A stretch of 64,000 bases of DNA from CAXXHQ01 sp963665265 (GCA_963665265.2 OY762224.2:124001-188000); one strand, 5' to 3'. Positions 7,786 to 16,751 are shown, counted from the stretch's first letter. Notes: a model not told the origin generated them from the letters alone. Numbers and translations: made by a program.

Positions 7786-8763
7786 TTAGCGGTAAACCCA
7801 CTCGAAGTCAACCCCTCCGGGCACTCCGTATCGCAGGTCTTCCTCCGAATCGGAGAACTGATCCGCCGGACGCCAGTAGTTCAACTTCAGCGTCTTTTGC
7901 AGCAAGCGACGGCCCGTGCCCAACTCGGCGCCAGGCTTGTACTCGCCGGGAACGTCTTTCCAGCGGTAGGCGTTCGTCAACCCTTTGACGTAGACCGAGA
8001 ACTTCTTAATCTTCGGATCAAGGTCCTCCCAAGTGGCGACGCCCCAAACCGTTTCACCTACGGCGATCTGGCGGCACATCTCGACCGACGAAAGAAGACG
8101 TCGGTTCGGATCCTCGCGCATTTGCACGGCGGCAACGGCCGACGGAATCACGCGGTCGGGATAGAGCTTCGTAAAGCCCTTCCCTTCTTCCATCGCTCCG
8201 CGTCCTTCGAGCAAGAATTCCGGTTTGAATTCGATCGGCTTTTGAACCTCTTTGATCTCCCAAACCTTCTTCTTGTCGCCCAAATTCTTTTCGTAGGGAA
8301 GCGATTTATCTTGCACGGGCGACATCGCTTTGCCCGTGTTCGTCACGGAGTAGAGCGTGTACCAAATGTGTTTTTTCTGCATTTTTCCGCTAGGTTGCGG
8401 CAGATCGACCCAAACCATACGCATCGGCTTGAAGTTAAATTCCAACGCCCAAATTTGGTGCCGGAACTCCGTATCCTTGGCGTCTTCGATCTTCTGATCG
8501 GCGGCCACAATCTCGACGAGATCGTGCTTGCTAACCGTGTCTTGCGGCTCAAGACTGGCGGGAATCGTGACCATCACGCCCGGCGCTAAAGGACGATACG
8601 GACCGTCGGCGTCGGCCAATGACTTCTTCTTTGCCGGAGCGGCCTTCGCGGAGGTCGGCGTTTTTTTCGCCCCCTCCGCCTCATCCGCTGCGCGAAGCGA
8701 GGTCGCCATAATGCCGCTAAACGCTAGAGTAACGGCCAGCCAAACGGTAATTCGTCGGTTCAT
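7786..8763 (-). CDS. Secreted protein of unknown function
   Basis: A 325-residue protein with a clear Sec signal peptide in the first 25 residues (MNRRITVWLAVTLAFSG, cleavage near SLRA-A). A Lys/Ala-rich linker follows, then a soluble domain. Recognisable stretches are RPLAPGVMVTIPASLEPQD and WALEFNFKPMRMVWVDLPQP, then IWYTLYSVTNTGK. This arrangement of beta strands recurs in planctomycete-only secreted proteins, but no function is known to me. I used the ATG at 8763, where the signal peptide begins. An open frame reaches 20 codons further upstream. It may share transcription with rpmA downstream. Confidence 0.8.
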   Translation of the reverse strand: MNRRITVWLAVTLAFSGIMATSLRAADEAEGAKKTPTSAKAAPAKKKSLADADGPYRPLAPGVMVTIPASLEPQDTVSKHDLVEIVAADQKIEDAKDTEFRHQIWALEFNFKPMRMVWVDLPQPSGKMQKKHIWYTLYSVTNTGKAMSPVQDKSLPYEKNLGDKKKVWEIKEVQKPIEFKPEFLLEGRGAMEEGKGFTKLYPDRVIPSAVAAVQMREDPNRRLLSSVEMCRQIAVGETVWGVATWEDLDPKIKKFSVYVKGLTNAYRWKDVPGEYKPGAELGTGRRLLQKTLKLNYWRPADQFSDSEEDLRYGVPGGVDFEWVYR

Positions 8764-9126
8764 GAATTGCTTACCAAATAATAAAAGGGAGCGGAGCGAA
8801 CGCATAACGCCCAACCCGCGCATATCTCGCTATTTTCCTTCTCTAGTATAGTTGCCCATTGAGAGTTGCGTCAAGAATTCACAAAACCACCCTACAGGGC
8901 TAGTTTGCGGTTTTTTCAAATACAACGCCACCCCCTCCAAAATGGCCAGAAGGGTACTTTGCGACCTTTGGGCAGGCGTTAAAATTACCTAGAACTTTTC
9001 TCTCGCTTTCTCGTTCGCCGTCCTTCGCCGCTCCGATTTCGCTCTCTAAGTTTTCTTCTGAATGACGCCGAATGCAGGCCAAGCCTGACGGTTACCGTCG
9101 GGATTCCGCACTATCGGAGCGTACTT
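8764..9126. promoter_or_regulatory. Divergent intergenic region with a 13-bp palindrome
   Basis: Spacer between the secreted protein and the surface-protein gene. At 9087-9099 lies a perfect inverted repeat, GACGGT-T-ACCGTC, 28 bases before the ATG at 9127. This is a candidate operator or translation-control hairpin for the surface protein. No sigma-54 type -24/-12 box was found. The rest shows nothing recognisable. Confidence 0.35.
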
Positions 9127-11787
9127 ATGGACCAACTTGTTTCGTTTTCCCGCCACCTTGTTTTTGCTTACTTAGCAATCGCCCTTTTATGCGTCAACTC
9201 GAAAACACTTCGTGCTGCCACTTGCACTTGGGTAGGTTCAGCCGGCGTTCCTGCATGGAGCGCAGCGGCGAACTGGAGCGGCAAAACGACGCCGACGACG
9301 AATGACATGGTCTCATTTAGCGCGTCGAGCGTCGCTCAACTTTCTTCGACTTGCGACATTTCCGGTTTGAGCATTTTCCAAATCATCGTGACCGACGTGG
9401 CTTCGGCGGTGACGATCAACGGCACGATCGGTTCGCTGGGCGACGCCGACGCCTACGGCGGGATCGACATGAGCTCGGCGAAAAGCGACTTGACCGTTAA
9501 CGCTCGGATCGGAATGAACGGAACGGGAGCTTACAGAACCGTTCAAGATTGGAATGTGGCTGCATCTCGAACTTTGATCGTGGCTGGCGCGGTCAAAGTG
9601 ATCGACGGAGCATGCAAGGTTCGCAAAAGGGGCTCCGGCCTCGCGCAAATCGCCGGCGTGGAAAACAACGACGGATTCGGCCTCGCCGTCACGGCGGGAA
9701 TTCTGGAATTGGCCAAAACGAGCGGGGCGAACGCCCACTCGACGACCGGCGTTAGCGCGATTAGCTCCGGAGCAACGCTACGATTGGCCGGTTCAGGCGG
9801 CGACCAAATTGACGACTCGGGAAGCGACGGCGTCTCCGGCATCAGCGGAACGTTCGATCTCAACGGGCGGAGCGAAACCATTGGCTGGTTGCAAGGCGAT
9901 TCGACGACAGGCGTCGTGACGAACTACGGATCGATGGCCAACAGCGTTTTGACCGTGGCCAACACGGTTGCTTGCACTTTCGCGGGTAGAATCCTGGACG
10001 GGGCCTCTTATAACGTTTGTCTAACAAAAAGCGGCTCAGCCACCCTAACGCTCGGCGGCACTGCTTCAACTTACACTGGAATCACTCGCATCGAAAACGG
10101 AACGCTCGTCGCCGCAACAATTGCCAGCGCGGGAGCCGCTTCAACGCTTGGCTACGGTTCGACTGCCGCCTCGGGCGAAATCGAAATCGACGGCGGCACG
10201 TATTCCGATCCTTCGCTGCAATACACGGGATCATCAGTCAATACGAATCGCCGCTTTGCGTTAGGCCGAGGCAAAATCGAAATCGTTGGCTCTGCGGCCA
10301 ACCTGCAACTGACCGGCGCCGTCGTCGGAATCGCTTCGACCTCGCCTTGTGAAAAAATCGGGGCAGGAACGCTCACCCTCGGCGGAACGACGAACAACGA
10401 CTCGCTGAGCATGAAAATTTCGGCGGGCATTCTAATCTTGGCGAAGACGGTGACCGCAGCCCACGCCATCGACGGCGCAGGAGACGCGCTCTTCATCTCC
10501 AGCGGAACCGTTCAACTTGCAGGATCGGGCGGCGATCAAATCAATAATGCAGGCGGAATCTCCGCTTCCGGCGGAACGCTCGACTTGAACGGTCGTTCGG
10601 AAACCGTCGCCTACGTCGTCGGTTCAGGCGGAACGGTAACGAACTCCGTCGCCTCGACCTCGACGCTTACCATCGGCGGATTCTCTGGCGAGAAAACCTT
10701 TGCCGGCCTGCTTTCGGAAAGCTCGTCAGCTGTCGTGCAAATCTCTAAATGCGGATCCGGCGATTGGATTCTCTCGAACGCCTCCAATACCTTCACGGGC
10801 GGCGTGACGATCTCCGGCGGAACCCTTTCCGCGACAAGCGTTGCGAACTCCGGCACGGCAAGCGCGCTCGGCAAGTCGGGAACAATCACGCTGGCCGCCG
10901 CTTCGGGCAATTCCGCAACGCTGCAATTCCTCGGCTTGAGCGGAACGACCGACCGAACCGTCCGCATTGCCGTCGTCGGCGCTAATAGCATTTCTGTGAT
11001 CGCGGGCGGATCGCTCGCTTTAACAGGAAGCGTTTCGGCCGTTTCAACTAGTTCGGCTTTGACGAAGCTCGGCGGAGGCGCCCTCTCGTTGCAAGGAACG
11101 ACGAACAATTCGTCACTCACGCTTGCCGCACAGTCCGGAACCGTCTCGTTAGCCAAGACATCTTCTTCAACCGTTCATGCGGCGGTCGCCGTTACAGCTA
11201 TCGCCTCGGGCGCTACGGTGATGCTTGCCGGTACAGGCGGCGATCAGATTCTCGACGCCGGCTACGTGCAAATCTCAGGTGGCGCGTTCGACCTGAATGG
11301 AAAGAGCGAAGCGATCGACCGGCTGCTCGGAGCATCGGGAAAAGTGACGAATTCTGCATCGGCCGCGGGCGTGCTATCCGTCGGAGCCTCGGACGGCTCT
11401 TCGCAATTCTCCGGCGACGTTTCCGGTAATTTAAAACTGGTGAAAACCGGCGCAGGAGCAGCCGCGTTCGGCGGAAGCGTATCCGTCGGCGGCGGCTTGG
11501 TCGTCGAGTCGGGAACGATGACGGCGCAGACAATCTCGGCCGTCGGAACCTCGGTATCGGTGAAAGGAACGGCGACGCTCACCGTTTCATGCTTGATCGC
11601 CGATTCGCTCATCCTCGGCGGTGCGACTGCCGCAAACGCTTCAGTCTCCGCAGAAGAGAACTACGTCGCAACGACCGTCGTGCCGGAACCCTGCAATTAT
11701 ATTGTCGACGTTCTCACGACAATTTTTGTGATCGGTTATTACACCGCCAAGACGCGAAGGCGCAGAGAACGCTACAGCAAAGGATAA
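9127..11787 (+). CDS. Autotransporter-type beta-strand-repeat surface protein with a VPEP-type C-terminal signal
   Basis: An 886-residue exported protein, very rich in Gly, Ser, Thr and Ala. Residues 1-30 are a signal peptide ending near LRAA. The body has three long repeats of about 240 residues, each marked by LAGSGGDQI or LAGTGGDQI (about 220, 464 and 700) followed by a FDLNGRSE-like segment. Between them lie segments like KSGSATLTLGGTASTYTG with ENGTLVA, the autotransporter-associated beta-strand repeat, which builds a parallel beta-helix. The C-terminus has VVPEP at 851-855, a hydrophobic stretch and TRRRRER, the layout of a PEP-CTERM signal processed by an exosortase. The hydrophobic part is atypical, with an Asp inside, and the basic tail comes from a dispersed DNA repeat. 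Likely surface or matrix role is inference. Confidence 0.82.
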   Translation: MDQLVSFSRHLVFAYLAIALLCVNSKTLRAATCTWVGSAGVPAWSAAANWSGKTTPTTNDMVSFSASSVAQLSSTCDISGLSIFQIIVTDVASAVTINGTIGSLGDADAYGGIDMSSAKSDLTVNARIGMNGTGAYRTVQDWNVAASRTLIVAGAVKVIDGACKVRKRGSGLAQIAGVENNDGFGLAVTAGILELAKTSGANAHSTTGVSAISSGATLRLAGSGGDQIDDSGSDGVSGISGTFDLNGRSETIGWLQGDSTTGVVTNYGSMANSVLTVANTVACTFAGRILDGASYNVCLTKSGSATLTLGGTASTYTGITRIENGTLVAATIASAGAASTLGYGSTAASGEIEIDGGTYSDPSLQYTGSSVNTNRRFALGRGKIEIVGSAANLQLTGAVVGIASTSPCEKIGAGTLTLGGTTNNDSLSMKISAGILILAKTVTAAHAIDGAGDALFISSGTVQLAGSGGDQINNAGGISASGGTLDLNGRSETVAYVVGSGGTVTNSVASTSTLTIGGFSGEKTFAGLLSESSSAVVQISKCGSGDWILSNASNTFTGGVTISGGTLSATSVANSGTASALGKSGTITLAAASGNSATLQFLGLSGTTDRTVRIAVVGANSISVIAGGSLALTGSVSAVSTSSALTKLGGGALSLQGTTNNSSLTLAAQSGTVSLAKTSSSTVHAAVAVTAIASGATVMLAGTGGDQILDAGYVQISGGAFDLNGKSEAIDRLLGASGKVTNSASAAGVLSVGASDGSSQFSGDVSGNLKLVKTGAGAAAFGGSVSVGGGLVVESGTMTAQTISAVGTSVSVKGTATLTVSCLIADSLILGGATAANASVSAEENYVATTVVPEPCNYIVDVLTTIFVIGYYTAKTRRRRERYSKG
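11742..11773 (+). repeat. Dispersed CCGCCAAGACGC-type repeat inside the 3' end of the surface-protein gene
   Basis: The bases CCGCCAAGACGCGAAGGC and those following resemble the intergenic hairpin arm at 54843-54858 (CCGCTAAGGCGCAAAG). Here the repeat is translated and supplies the basic residues TAKTRRRRER at the C-terminus of the protein. Confidence 0.5.
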
Positions 11788-11873
11788 CTCCCGAAAGTTC
11801 CCTCCGAATCTACCGCCTTATTGGCAGAAAAATTCGCGTCAATTCTCGTTCCGTCCCTTCGGCGGCCGGGGGT

Positions 11874-13550
11874 CTATTCGATCTCTTCGACCGTGATCTT
11901 TAGTTTGCCGACGAGTTTCAACGCGGGCAGCATGCTCATGAAGTCTTTCATGTTTTCCAAATTCACCGAGGCGATGGCAAGGTGGTCGGCGCCGATCCCG
12001 CCGGCCGCTTGCGTGGCGTCAACCGAAACCCAACGTCGGCCGACGAACGCCTCGGTCCACATGTGATAGGCGAACATTTTCTTGCCGGGATAATAGACGA
12101 GTCCCATCGCCACGCGGGCGGGTATCTTTTGCGAGCGGCAGAGGGCCGCCAACAGGACCGCATGCTCGGTGCAGTCCCCTTCCTTGCTGCGGGCCGCCTC
12201 CGAAGCCGTGGCGAACGACTGCGAATAGTTCTTCTCGTGAATTTCGCCATGAACGAATCGCTCCATAAGAACGACTTTGCGCCATACGTCCGTTTCGTCG
12301 CCGACCGCCTTTTTCGCCATATCGACGATCAACGAATCATCGCTTTGAATGAAATTGTTCGGCAATAAATCCGACGGGACAGTCGTTTCCCGTTCTTCGG
12401 GCGGAACGTTCTTGCCGTCTTGCGGCCGGATCGAAGTGACGGTAATTCGGGCCGAATGATCGTCGATCGGTCGCACGCTTTGGCTCGAAGTCGAAACGAA
12501 AATCTTGGCCGGGTCTTCTTCCGGCAGCTCCACGCGATAGCGAATCCTCTTCGTGGCCGTCGCATTCGAAATCTCTCGATCGATCTTCACGGCGACATCG
12601 GTCCCCCAGTCAAAGGCGACTCCGCCGCTTGGCGATTCGGCCGTTTTTTGATCGGTGCGGAAGCTCTCCATATTCGCCAACGGCGTAAAGTTCTTTAGTT
12701 GCTCTCCTTTTTCGTCTGCCCAGATCGTCTGCGGCACACGTTGTCCGCCGGGCATATTGCAAACCGCTTCAATTCGGAGGAGTTTCTTTTTGGCGTCGAG
12801 CAGCTTCGTCTCCTCCCAATCTTTAGCGGCGAGTTCGACGATCGCGACTTGATCAATGCCGTAAGTCAAGCAGGCGATGTTACGGCGCTCGCCGGGTTTC
12901 ATCGGCTTCGCTCTGAGCGACTGATCCAAGGCGTCAAATCCACGGTATTCCGGCGACCAATCGGCGACGTCCTGCGACTTTTTTCCTTGCGTCGAAGTTT
13001 CAACGAACATTCGGCCGTCTTTCAGACGCCCGACCACTTTCATCGGCGAGGGGCCAAGCCGCATCTCCTGCTCGAAATAGAGAACCTGGCCGTCGGGAGT
13101 TTCGTAACTAGTAAAGCTGTCGCCCTGTTGGGTTTTTTCGCCGAACCGTTTGACGGAAAGCTCGAAATGCCCCTCAATGCGGAGGATCGGCTTGCCCTTA
13201 TAGCTGTCACGGAAAGTGGCAGTGCGAAGAAAGCCCGCCCGGGAGCCTTGCAGATAGCAAACGTCCCAGATTTCCTTTTCGGGCTTTTCGGCGCGGACGT
13301 AGCCGGGGCCGAAGAGATCGGGCGTCTCGACGCCTGGCTTTTGATAATGAACGAACGCATAGGCGACGACGCCGACGATTATAACGATCGTCGCGAAGAT
13401 CAAGGTTGGACGAAGAGACGGGACGGACCGAGTCCGCGGGCGGGGGGCCGATGGTCCGGCCTCATGTGAAATAGGACGTTTATTCATAAGGCTTCGTATT
13501 AATCCGGAAAGAGCGGGAAAGGAACGAGTTTTTTTATCGGCGCTCGCCAT
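11874..13550 (-). CDS. Membrane-anchored transglutaminase-like protein
   Basis: A 558-residue protein. Residues 1-47 are basic and Pro-rich, residues about 48-68 form a membrane span, and the rest is predicted outside the cytoplasm. The C-terminal transglutaminase-like domain shows the full Cys-His-Asp triad: Cys460 in KEGDCTEHAVLLAALCR, His496 in FAYHMWTEAF, and Asp511 in WVSVDATQA. The GDCTEHA motif is the classic form. Such domains usually act as proteases or peptide-crosslinking enzymes in bacteria. The substrate is unknown. The start has little ribosome-binding signal, and an ATG 21 codons later (MNKRPISHE) is possible. It converges on the surface-protein gene. Confidence 0.87.
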   Translation of the reverse strand: MASADKKTRSFPALSGLIRSLMNKRPISHEAGPSAPRPRTRSVPSLRPTLIFATIVIIVGVVAYAFVHYQKPGVETPDLFGPGYVRAEKPEKEIWDVCYLQGSRAGFLRTATFRDSYKGKPILRIEGHFELSVKRFGEKTQQGDSFTSYETPDGQVLYFEQEMRLGPSPMKVVGRLKDGRMFVETSTQGKKSQDVADWSPEYRGFDALDQSLRAKPMKPGERRNIACLTYGIDQVAIVELAAKDWEETKLLDAKKKLLRIEAVCNMPGGQRVPQTIWADEKGEQLKNFTPLANMESFRTDQKTAESPSGGVAFDWGTDVAVKIDREISNATATKRIRYRVELPEEDPAKIFVSTSSQSVRPIDDHSARITVTSIRPQDGKNVPPEERETTVPSDLLPNNFIQSDDSLIVDMAKKAVGDETDVWRKVVLMERFVHGEIHEKNYSQSFATASEAARSKEGDCTEHAVLLAALCRSQKIPARVAMGLVYYPGKKMFAYHMWTEAFVGRRWVSVDATQAAGGIGADHLAIASVNLENMKDFMSMLPALKLVGKLKITVEEIE

Positions 13551-14059
13551 TCAATGTAACGATTATGCACGGATGCGAGTAGGGCGGCGAAAAGGCCAAA
13601 AAGGGAAGCTTTGCGAGCGAAAAGGGAAAGGCGCCCCCTGAAGAGCAGGAATTTACTCGGATTTTATTCTTCCTGCCGTCATGCATTTTTTCCGGTGCTA
13701 GACTTCGTATGTTCGCACCGCGTTCGCGCTGTTTTTATAGACCGGCTTGACGACGCGACGGCGACTTGGAAACGAAAAATGTGCGGCCCGAATGCGGCGA
13801 AAAAGGACGTCTGAATCGACGTATTTTACCGCGGTTCACGTCATAAAAGCGTGGAAAGAGGCCGCGAAAACGAACATCTGTGACGTTTATTCCGTTTAGT
13901 GCACGGCAAAGGCGGACTCCCCGCCGACCTTGGCCCCCGGACGCCCGGTGAGACACGAAGAATAACCTACGGTTCAATAGCAGACTCCCAGTTGCGGTTT
14001 GTCCGACGGTTTCCTCCCTCAAAACAGTAATCGTCGGCAAAGAAAAGTAGAGAGCATCC
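13551..14059. other. Intergenic region, nothing recognised
   Basis: This 509-base divergent spacer holds no convincing gene: its short open frames lack codon character. It should carry promoters for both flanking genes, but no strong -35/-10 pair is visible. Confidence 0.5.
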
Positions 14060-14752
14060 ATGGGTTTTTTAAAGCGATTTTTCCGCAACGTATTTCGTGA
14101 AGGCGCTATGCCCGTCGGCGTGAGCAGCTTCGAACGTTTGAACGAAGAGGAGCTGGAAGCGCATTTGGGCGTATCGCGATACGGGGAGTTTGCGCTCACC
14201 GACGCGATTCGGCCTTCCTACGATTTACAAGTCGTGCCGACTCAGGGCTATCGCCATGACGCCTATCACGACGAACAAAGCCGATCCAAGGTGCCGGTCC
14301 TTATGGCCGCCGTCTCGAAAGAGAAGCTTTTCGAAGTCTTCATGGATTTGATCGATCCGTTGGGCTTCACGGTGGACGCGGTTTTGGAGACCAGCCACCA
14401 GCGCGAAGGCGCCGGTCATACGGATCTTTACCGCGAACACATCGACTTGCCCGTCTTAAAAAGCATCCTCTACGAACACGAGGACTTGCTGACGAACGAC
14501 GGTTGCGCCGGCATCGCGGTCTTGAACCCGAGCATCCCGCAAGAGATTCAATTCGACGAGCACAAACTGCTCATCGTCTACGGCGAACAGCTCGAAGAGT
14601 TCGAAAGGATTCTCCGCAGCCACGGCGTCGAATGCAACGAAGAGTTGAAATTCGTGACCGAGGCCGAACACGTCCATTCTTCGAGCGACACGTACTCACG
14701 TCAGTTCGAGGAGTTGAAGACCGACCTAGGCATGGACTGCGATTTCAATTAA
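14060..14752 (+). CDS. Conserved hypothetical protein
   Basis: A 230-residue soluble acidic protein with no recognised domain. It opens with a short basic amphipathic helix (MGFLKRFFRNVFREG), which could touch the membrane. Conserved-looking segments are RLNEEELEAHLGVSRYG, SYDLQVVPTQGYRHDAYHD and LETSHQREGAGHTDLYREHID. GAG-AG lies upstream of the ATG at normal distance. The codon use is like the neighbours, and a terminator follows within 50 bases, so it is a single-gene unit. No signal peptide. Function unknown. Confidence 0.78.
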   Translation: MGFLKRFFRNVFREGAMPVGVSSFERLNEEELEAHLGVSRYGEFALTDAIRPSYDLQVVPTQGYRHDAYHDEQSRSKVPVLMAAVSKEKLFEVFMDLIDPLGFTVDAVLETSHQREGAGHTDLYREHIDLPVLKSILYEHEDLLTNDGCAGIAVLNPSIPQEIQFDEHKLLIVYGEQLEEFERILRSHGVECNEELKFVTEAEHVHSSSDTYSRQFEELKTDLGMDCDFN

Positions 14753-14799
14753 TAACCACTCGGCATGCTTTCACGCATGACGAAAAACGCAATCTAACG

Positions 14800-14836
14800 A
14801 ACCGCGAAACGCCGCAAGACGTCTCGCGGTTTTTTA
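14800..14836 (+). terminator. Rho-independent terminator
   Basis: The stem AACCGCGA pairs with TCGCGGTT around a 15-base loop and runs straight into TTTTTATT. It lies 47 bases after the stop of the gene at 14060. Confidence 0.85.
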
Positions 14837-14980
14837 TTGGAGTCGGCTAAAACATGATCATCAGGCGCAGGAATTCCTTGGCGTTCGACCGCCTGGAATC
14901 GAAATTTTCCGGGAGATATTTGCGGCATTACGGCCCTCAACGCGCGGCGTCGGAATCGGACCATCGTCACGACATTAGCA

Positions 14981-15350
14981 CTTAGGTTAAAAAACCTGAA
15001 ACGCAAAAAAGAATATGGACGCCTTTCTAAGCCGAAATATTGAAATTTTCCAGGTCGGCGAATCGTCGTAAGTCACGACGACGCGAGGGAAGTGAATCGC
15101 GATCGTCGCTAAAGCGATCGGCCATCAGCGGCGCACGCAAAGCGTTCTACGGCGCCAAGGGGCTTTGCTTGCGGAAGCAAGGAGCAGGCGCGCATCGCAA
15201 GCGGCGACAAAGCCGGCCTCTAAAAGCCAGTTGCCGAAAGCAGGTCAAATTGTCAAGGAACGGAGGAAAGGTCGCCAGTCTTTCCGACGAAAAATCGTCG
15301 AGGAGGATTCTAGCGAAACGCCTGGCCCAATAACAAGAGCGATCAGCTTT
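14981..15350 (+). repeat. 370-bp dispersed repeat, copy 2
   Basis: Counterpart of the inverted copy at 6796-7165, with 8 substitutions and no indels. It starts at CTTAGGTT with a short hairpin (AGGTT-AAAA-AACCT) and ends at GATCAGCTTT. It contains palindromic stretches such as GCGATCG twice around 15100-15120. Weaker similarity continues to about 15412. Between the terminator at 14836 and this element nothing is recognised. Confidence 0.9.
15040..15333 (+). CDS. Possible small basic protein inside the repeat, copy 2
   Basis: A 97-codon frame from a TTG that follows an in-frame stop by four codons. It is rich in Arg, Lys and Ser and has no recognisable domain, signal peptide or membrane segment. 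All seven differences from copy 1 within the frame are at codon position 3. No ribosome-binding site is evident. The overlapping antisense frame (15147-15458) has the same wobble positions but lacks a start codon in copy 1. Coding status is therefore open. Confidence 0.3.
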   Translation: MKFSRSANRRKSRRREGSESRSSLKRSAISGARKAFYGAKGLCLRKQGAGAHRKRRQSRPLKASCRKQVKLSRNGGKVASLSDEKSSRRILAKRLAQ

Positions 15351-15626
15351 CAGTAGTTTGCGATCGGTACGGCAGGAGAAACCGCGTGAAAACGCGAGTT
15401 TTTTTTCGAAAAGGCGCATTTTCACCGTGTGAAAACACGAAAGGAAGCGAGTTTTCACACGCTGGCTGAAGCGGAAGGAACGCTAATCGACGCTAATATT
15501 CTTCGCCCTCCGATTTCACTCAGTAACGCGCCGCTCCCGCACGACTCTACCTCGCTTAGTCGGATCGGCGAGGCGGAGCCTTGGAACCAGGAAAACGCGG
15601 AGCCGTCAGGCGGAGGACGGCCCAAG
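15351..15626. other. Repeat tail and spacer
   Basis: It begins with the diverged tail of the repeat, including CGCGTGAAAACGCG and a run of eight T at about 15386-15409, a weak terminator-like shape. A second GTGAAAACAC / GTTTTCACAC pair follows near 15429-15460. Nothing else is recognised before the membrane-protein gene. Confidence 0.4.
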
Positions 15627-16751
15627 CTACTGTCCTGATTTCTCGATAACGGCCGCCGGACCGCGACCTCGCCAAAGCAAAGCGACTCGCCGCGTCGCCG
15701 GATCAAGCACGCAAATTTGATCATGGCCAAGCTGAAAGAGGAGCTTGTCGGTCGGTAATAGCACGGCGTTCCGCACCTCCCAAGCGCCAAAGGGCGTTTC
15801 AAAGGCGAAATGCACTTTTTCGCCGGTGGCGCCGTTGGAAAGAACAACACCCTCTCCTGCCCAAAAGCCAATGTCCGCTCTCCAAGGACTTTTCGAAGCT
15901 TCGCCAAGTTTCGTCTCACCGACGAAGTTCATCCATGTCTCCGACGGCGGCTTCCCTTGCATAACGGCCCTATCCGCAGTAGCAACGACTTTCGCTCCGG
16001 TCACCACATCAATGATTTTGTTATCGCGCGAACCTTTTCCGACAATAAGCGCCGAAATATTCCACGTACCGTCATTCTTTTCGCTCAATCGGGCGAATAA
16101 TCGATCACCCTCACCATCGACGCCAAGCGTCGCGACTTTCTCCGTTTCGCCGCCCGTCAACTTTCGCATATAAACGTCGCCGTCTTTGGAGTCGATGTAA
16201 TAGACGACGACCGACTCGGGCAGCGAAAGCTCATTCGGAGCGACGATCTTCATCTCCGTGAACAAAGAGGCGTCGCCCGCCAAACCGTACCAGCCGAACA
16301 AGAGGAAATAGGAGGCCGTCTGAGAGACGAGCGTTGCCTTGACGCTTCGGCGGAACCATTTCTCCTGTTTCCAATCAAAACAAAGGGCGACGCAAGGCCA
16401 TTCCAAAACAAGCGTCATGCAATAACTCGCCAGAATTAAACTGCACAACCACCATCGGCCATTATTTAAGTCGATTGGAAGAGATGATCCATACCTCTCA
16501 AGGAAGAAGAGGCCGATCCACGCCGAGAAGTAATTGGCCGCGATCATCGTCAATACGGTTTTAATCTTTGAAACATCGAACAGCAAGGCGATAAGCAGTC
16601 CTTCGCCGATGCCGATGACTGCGTTACCGAAAACAAGGTGCATCACGCCCGCCCACATCAGCGGCGTACCGGCGTTAGCCGAGGCGAGATTCGGAAAGGC
16701 GAGGAGAACGAGCAAAACCAGAATTGGAAGCGAACGGTTTTTCATGTTCAT
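15627..16751 (-). CDS. Multi-span membrane protein with a soluble C-terminal domain, unknown function
   Basis: A 374-residue protein. It opens with a signal-like segment (MNMKNRSLPILVLLVLLAF), then about four further hydrophobic spans up to residue ~165, including GVMHLVFGNAVIGIGEGLLIALLF. The remaining 200 residues are soluble and beta-rich, with repeated units such as VVYYIDSKDGDVYMRK and QICVLDPATRRVALLW, which look like beta-propeller blades. It diverges from the tandem PH-like array with only 163 bases between them. A shared control region is possible but not shown. An ATG two codons later (MKNRS) is an equally good start. Confidence 0.78.
   Translation of the reverse strand: MNMKNRSLPILVLLVLLAFPNLASANAGTPLMWAGVMHLVFGNAVIGIGEGLLIALLFDVSKIKTVLTMIAANYFSAWIGLFFLERYGSSLPIDLNNGRWWLCSLILASYCMTLVLEWPCVALCFDWKQEKWFRRSVKATLVSQTASYFLLFGWYGLAGDASLFTEMKIVAPNELSLPESVVVYYIDSKDGDVYMRKLTGGETEKVATLGVDGEGDRLFARLSEKNDGTWNISALIVGKGSRDNKIIDVVTGAKVVATADRAVMQGKPPSETWMNFVGETKLGEASKSPWRADIGFWAGEGVVLSNGATGEKVHFAFETPFGAWEVRNAVLLPTDKLLFQLGHDQICVLDPATRRVALLWRGRGPAAVIEKSGQ

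Noticed and set aside
7070..7789. A 239-codon plus-strand frame across the repeat and rpmA
   Set aside because: It runs antisense to rpmA and its terminator, and begins inside the repeat. No family resemblance.
15147..15458. Antisense 103-codon frame in repeat copy 2
   Set aside because: No start codon exists for it in the matching part of copy 1 and it reaches into non-repeat DNA. It is kept only as an alternative explanation for the wobble pattern.
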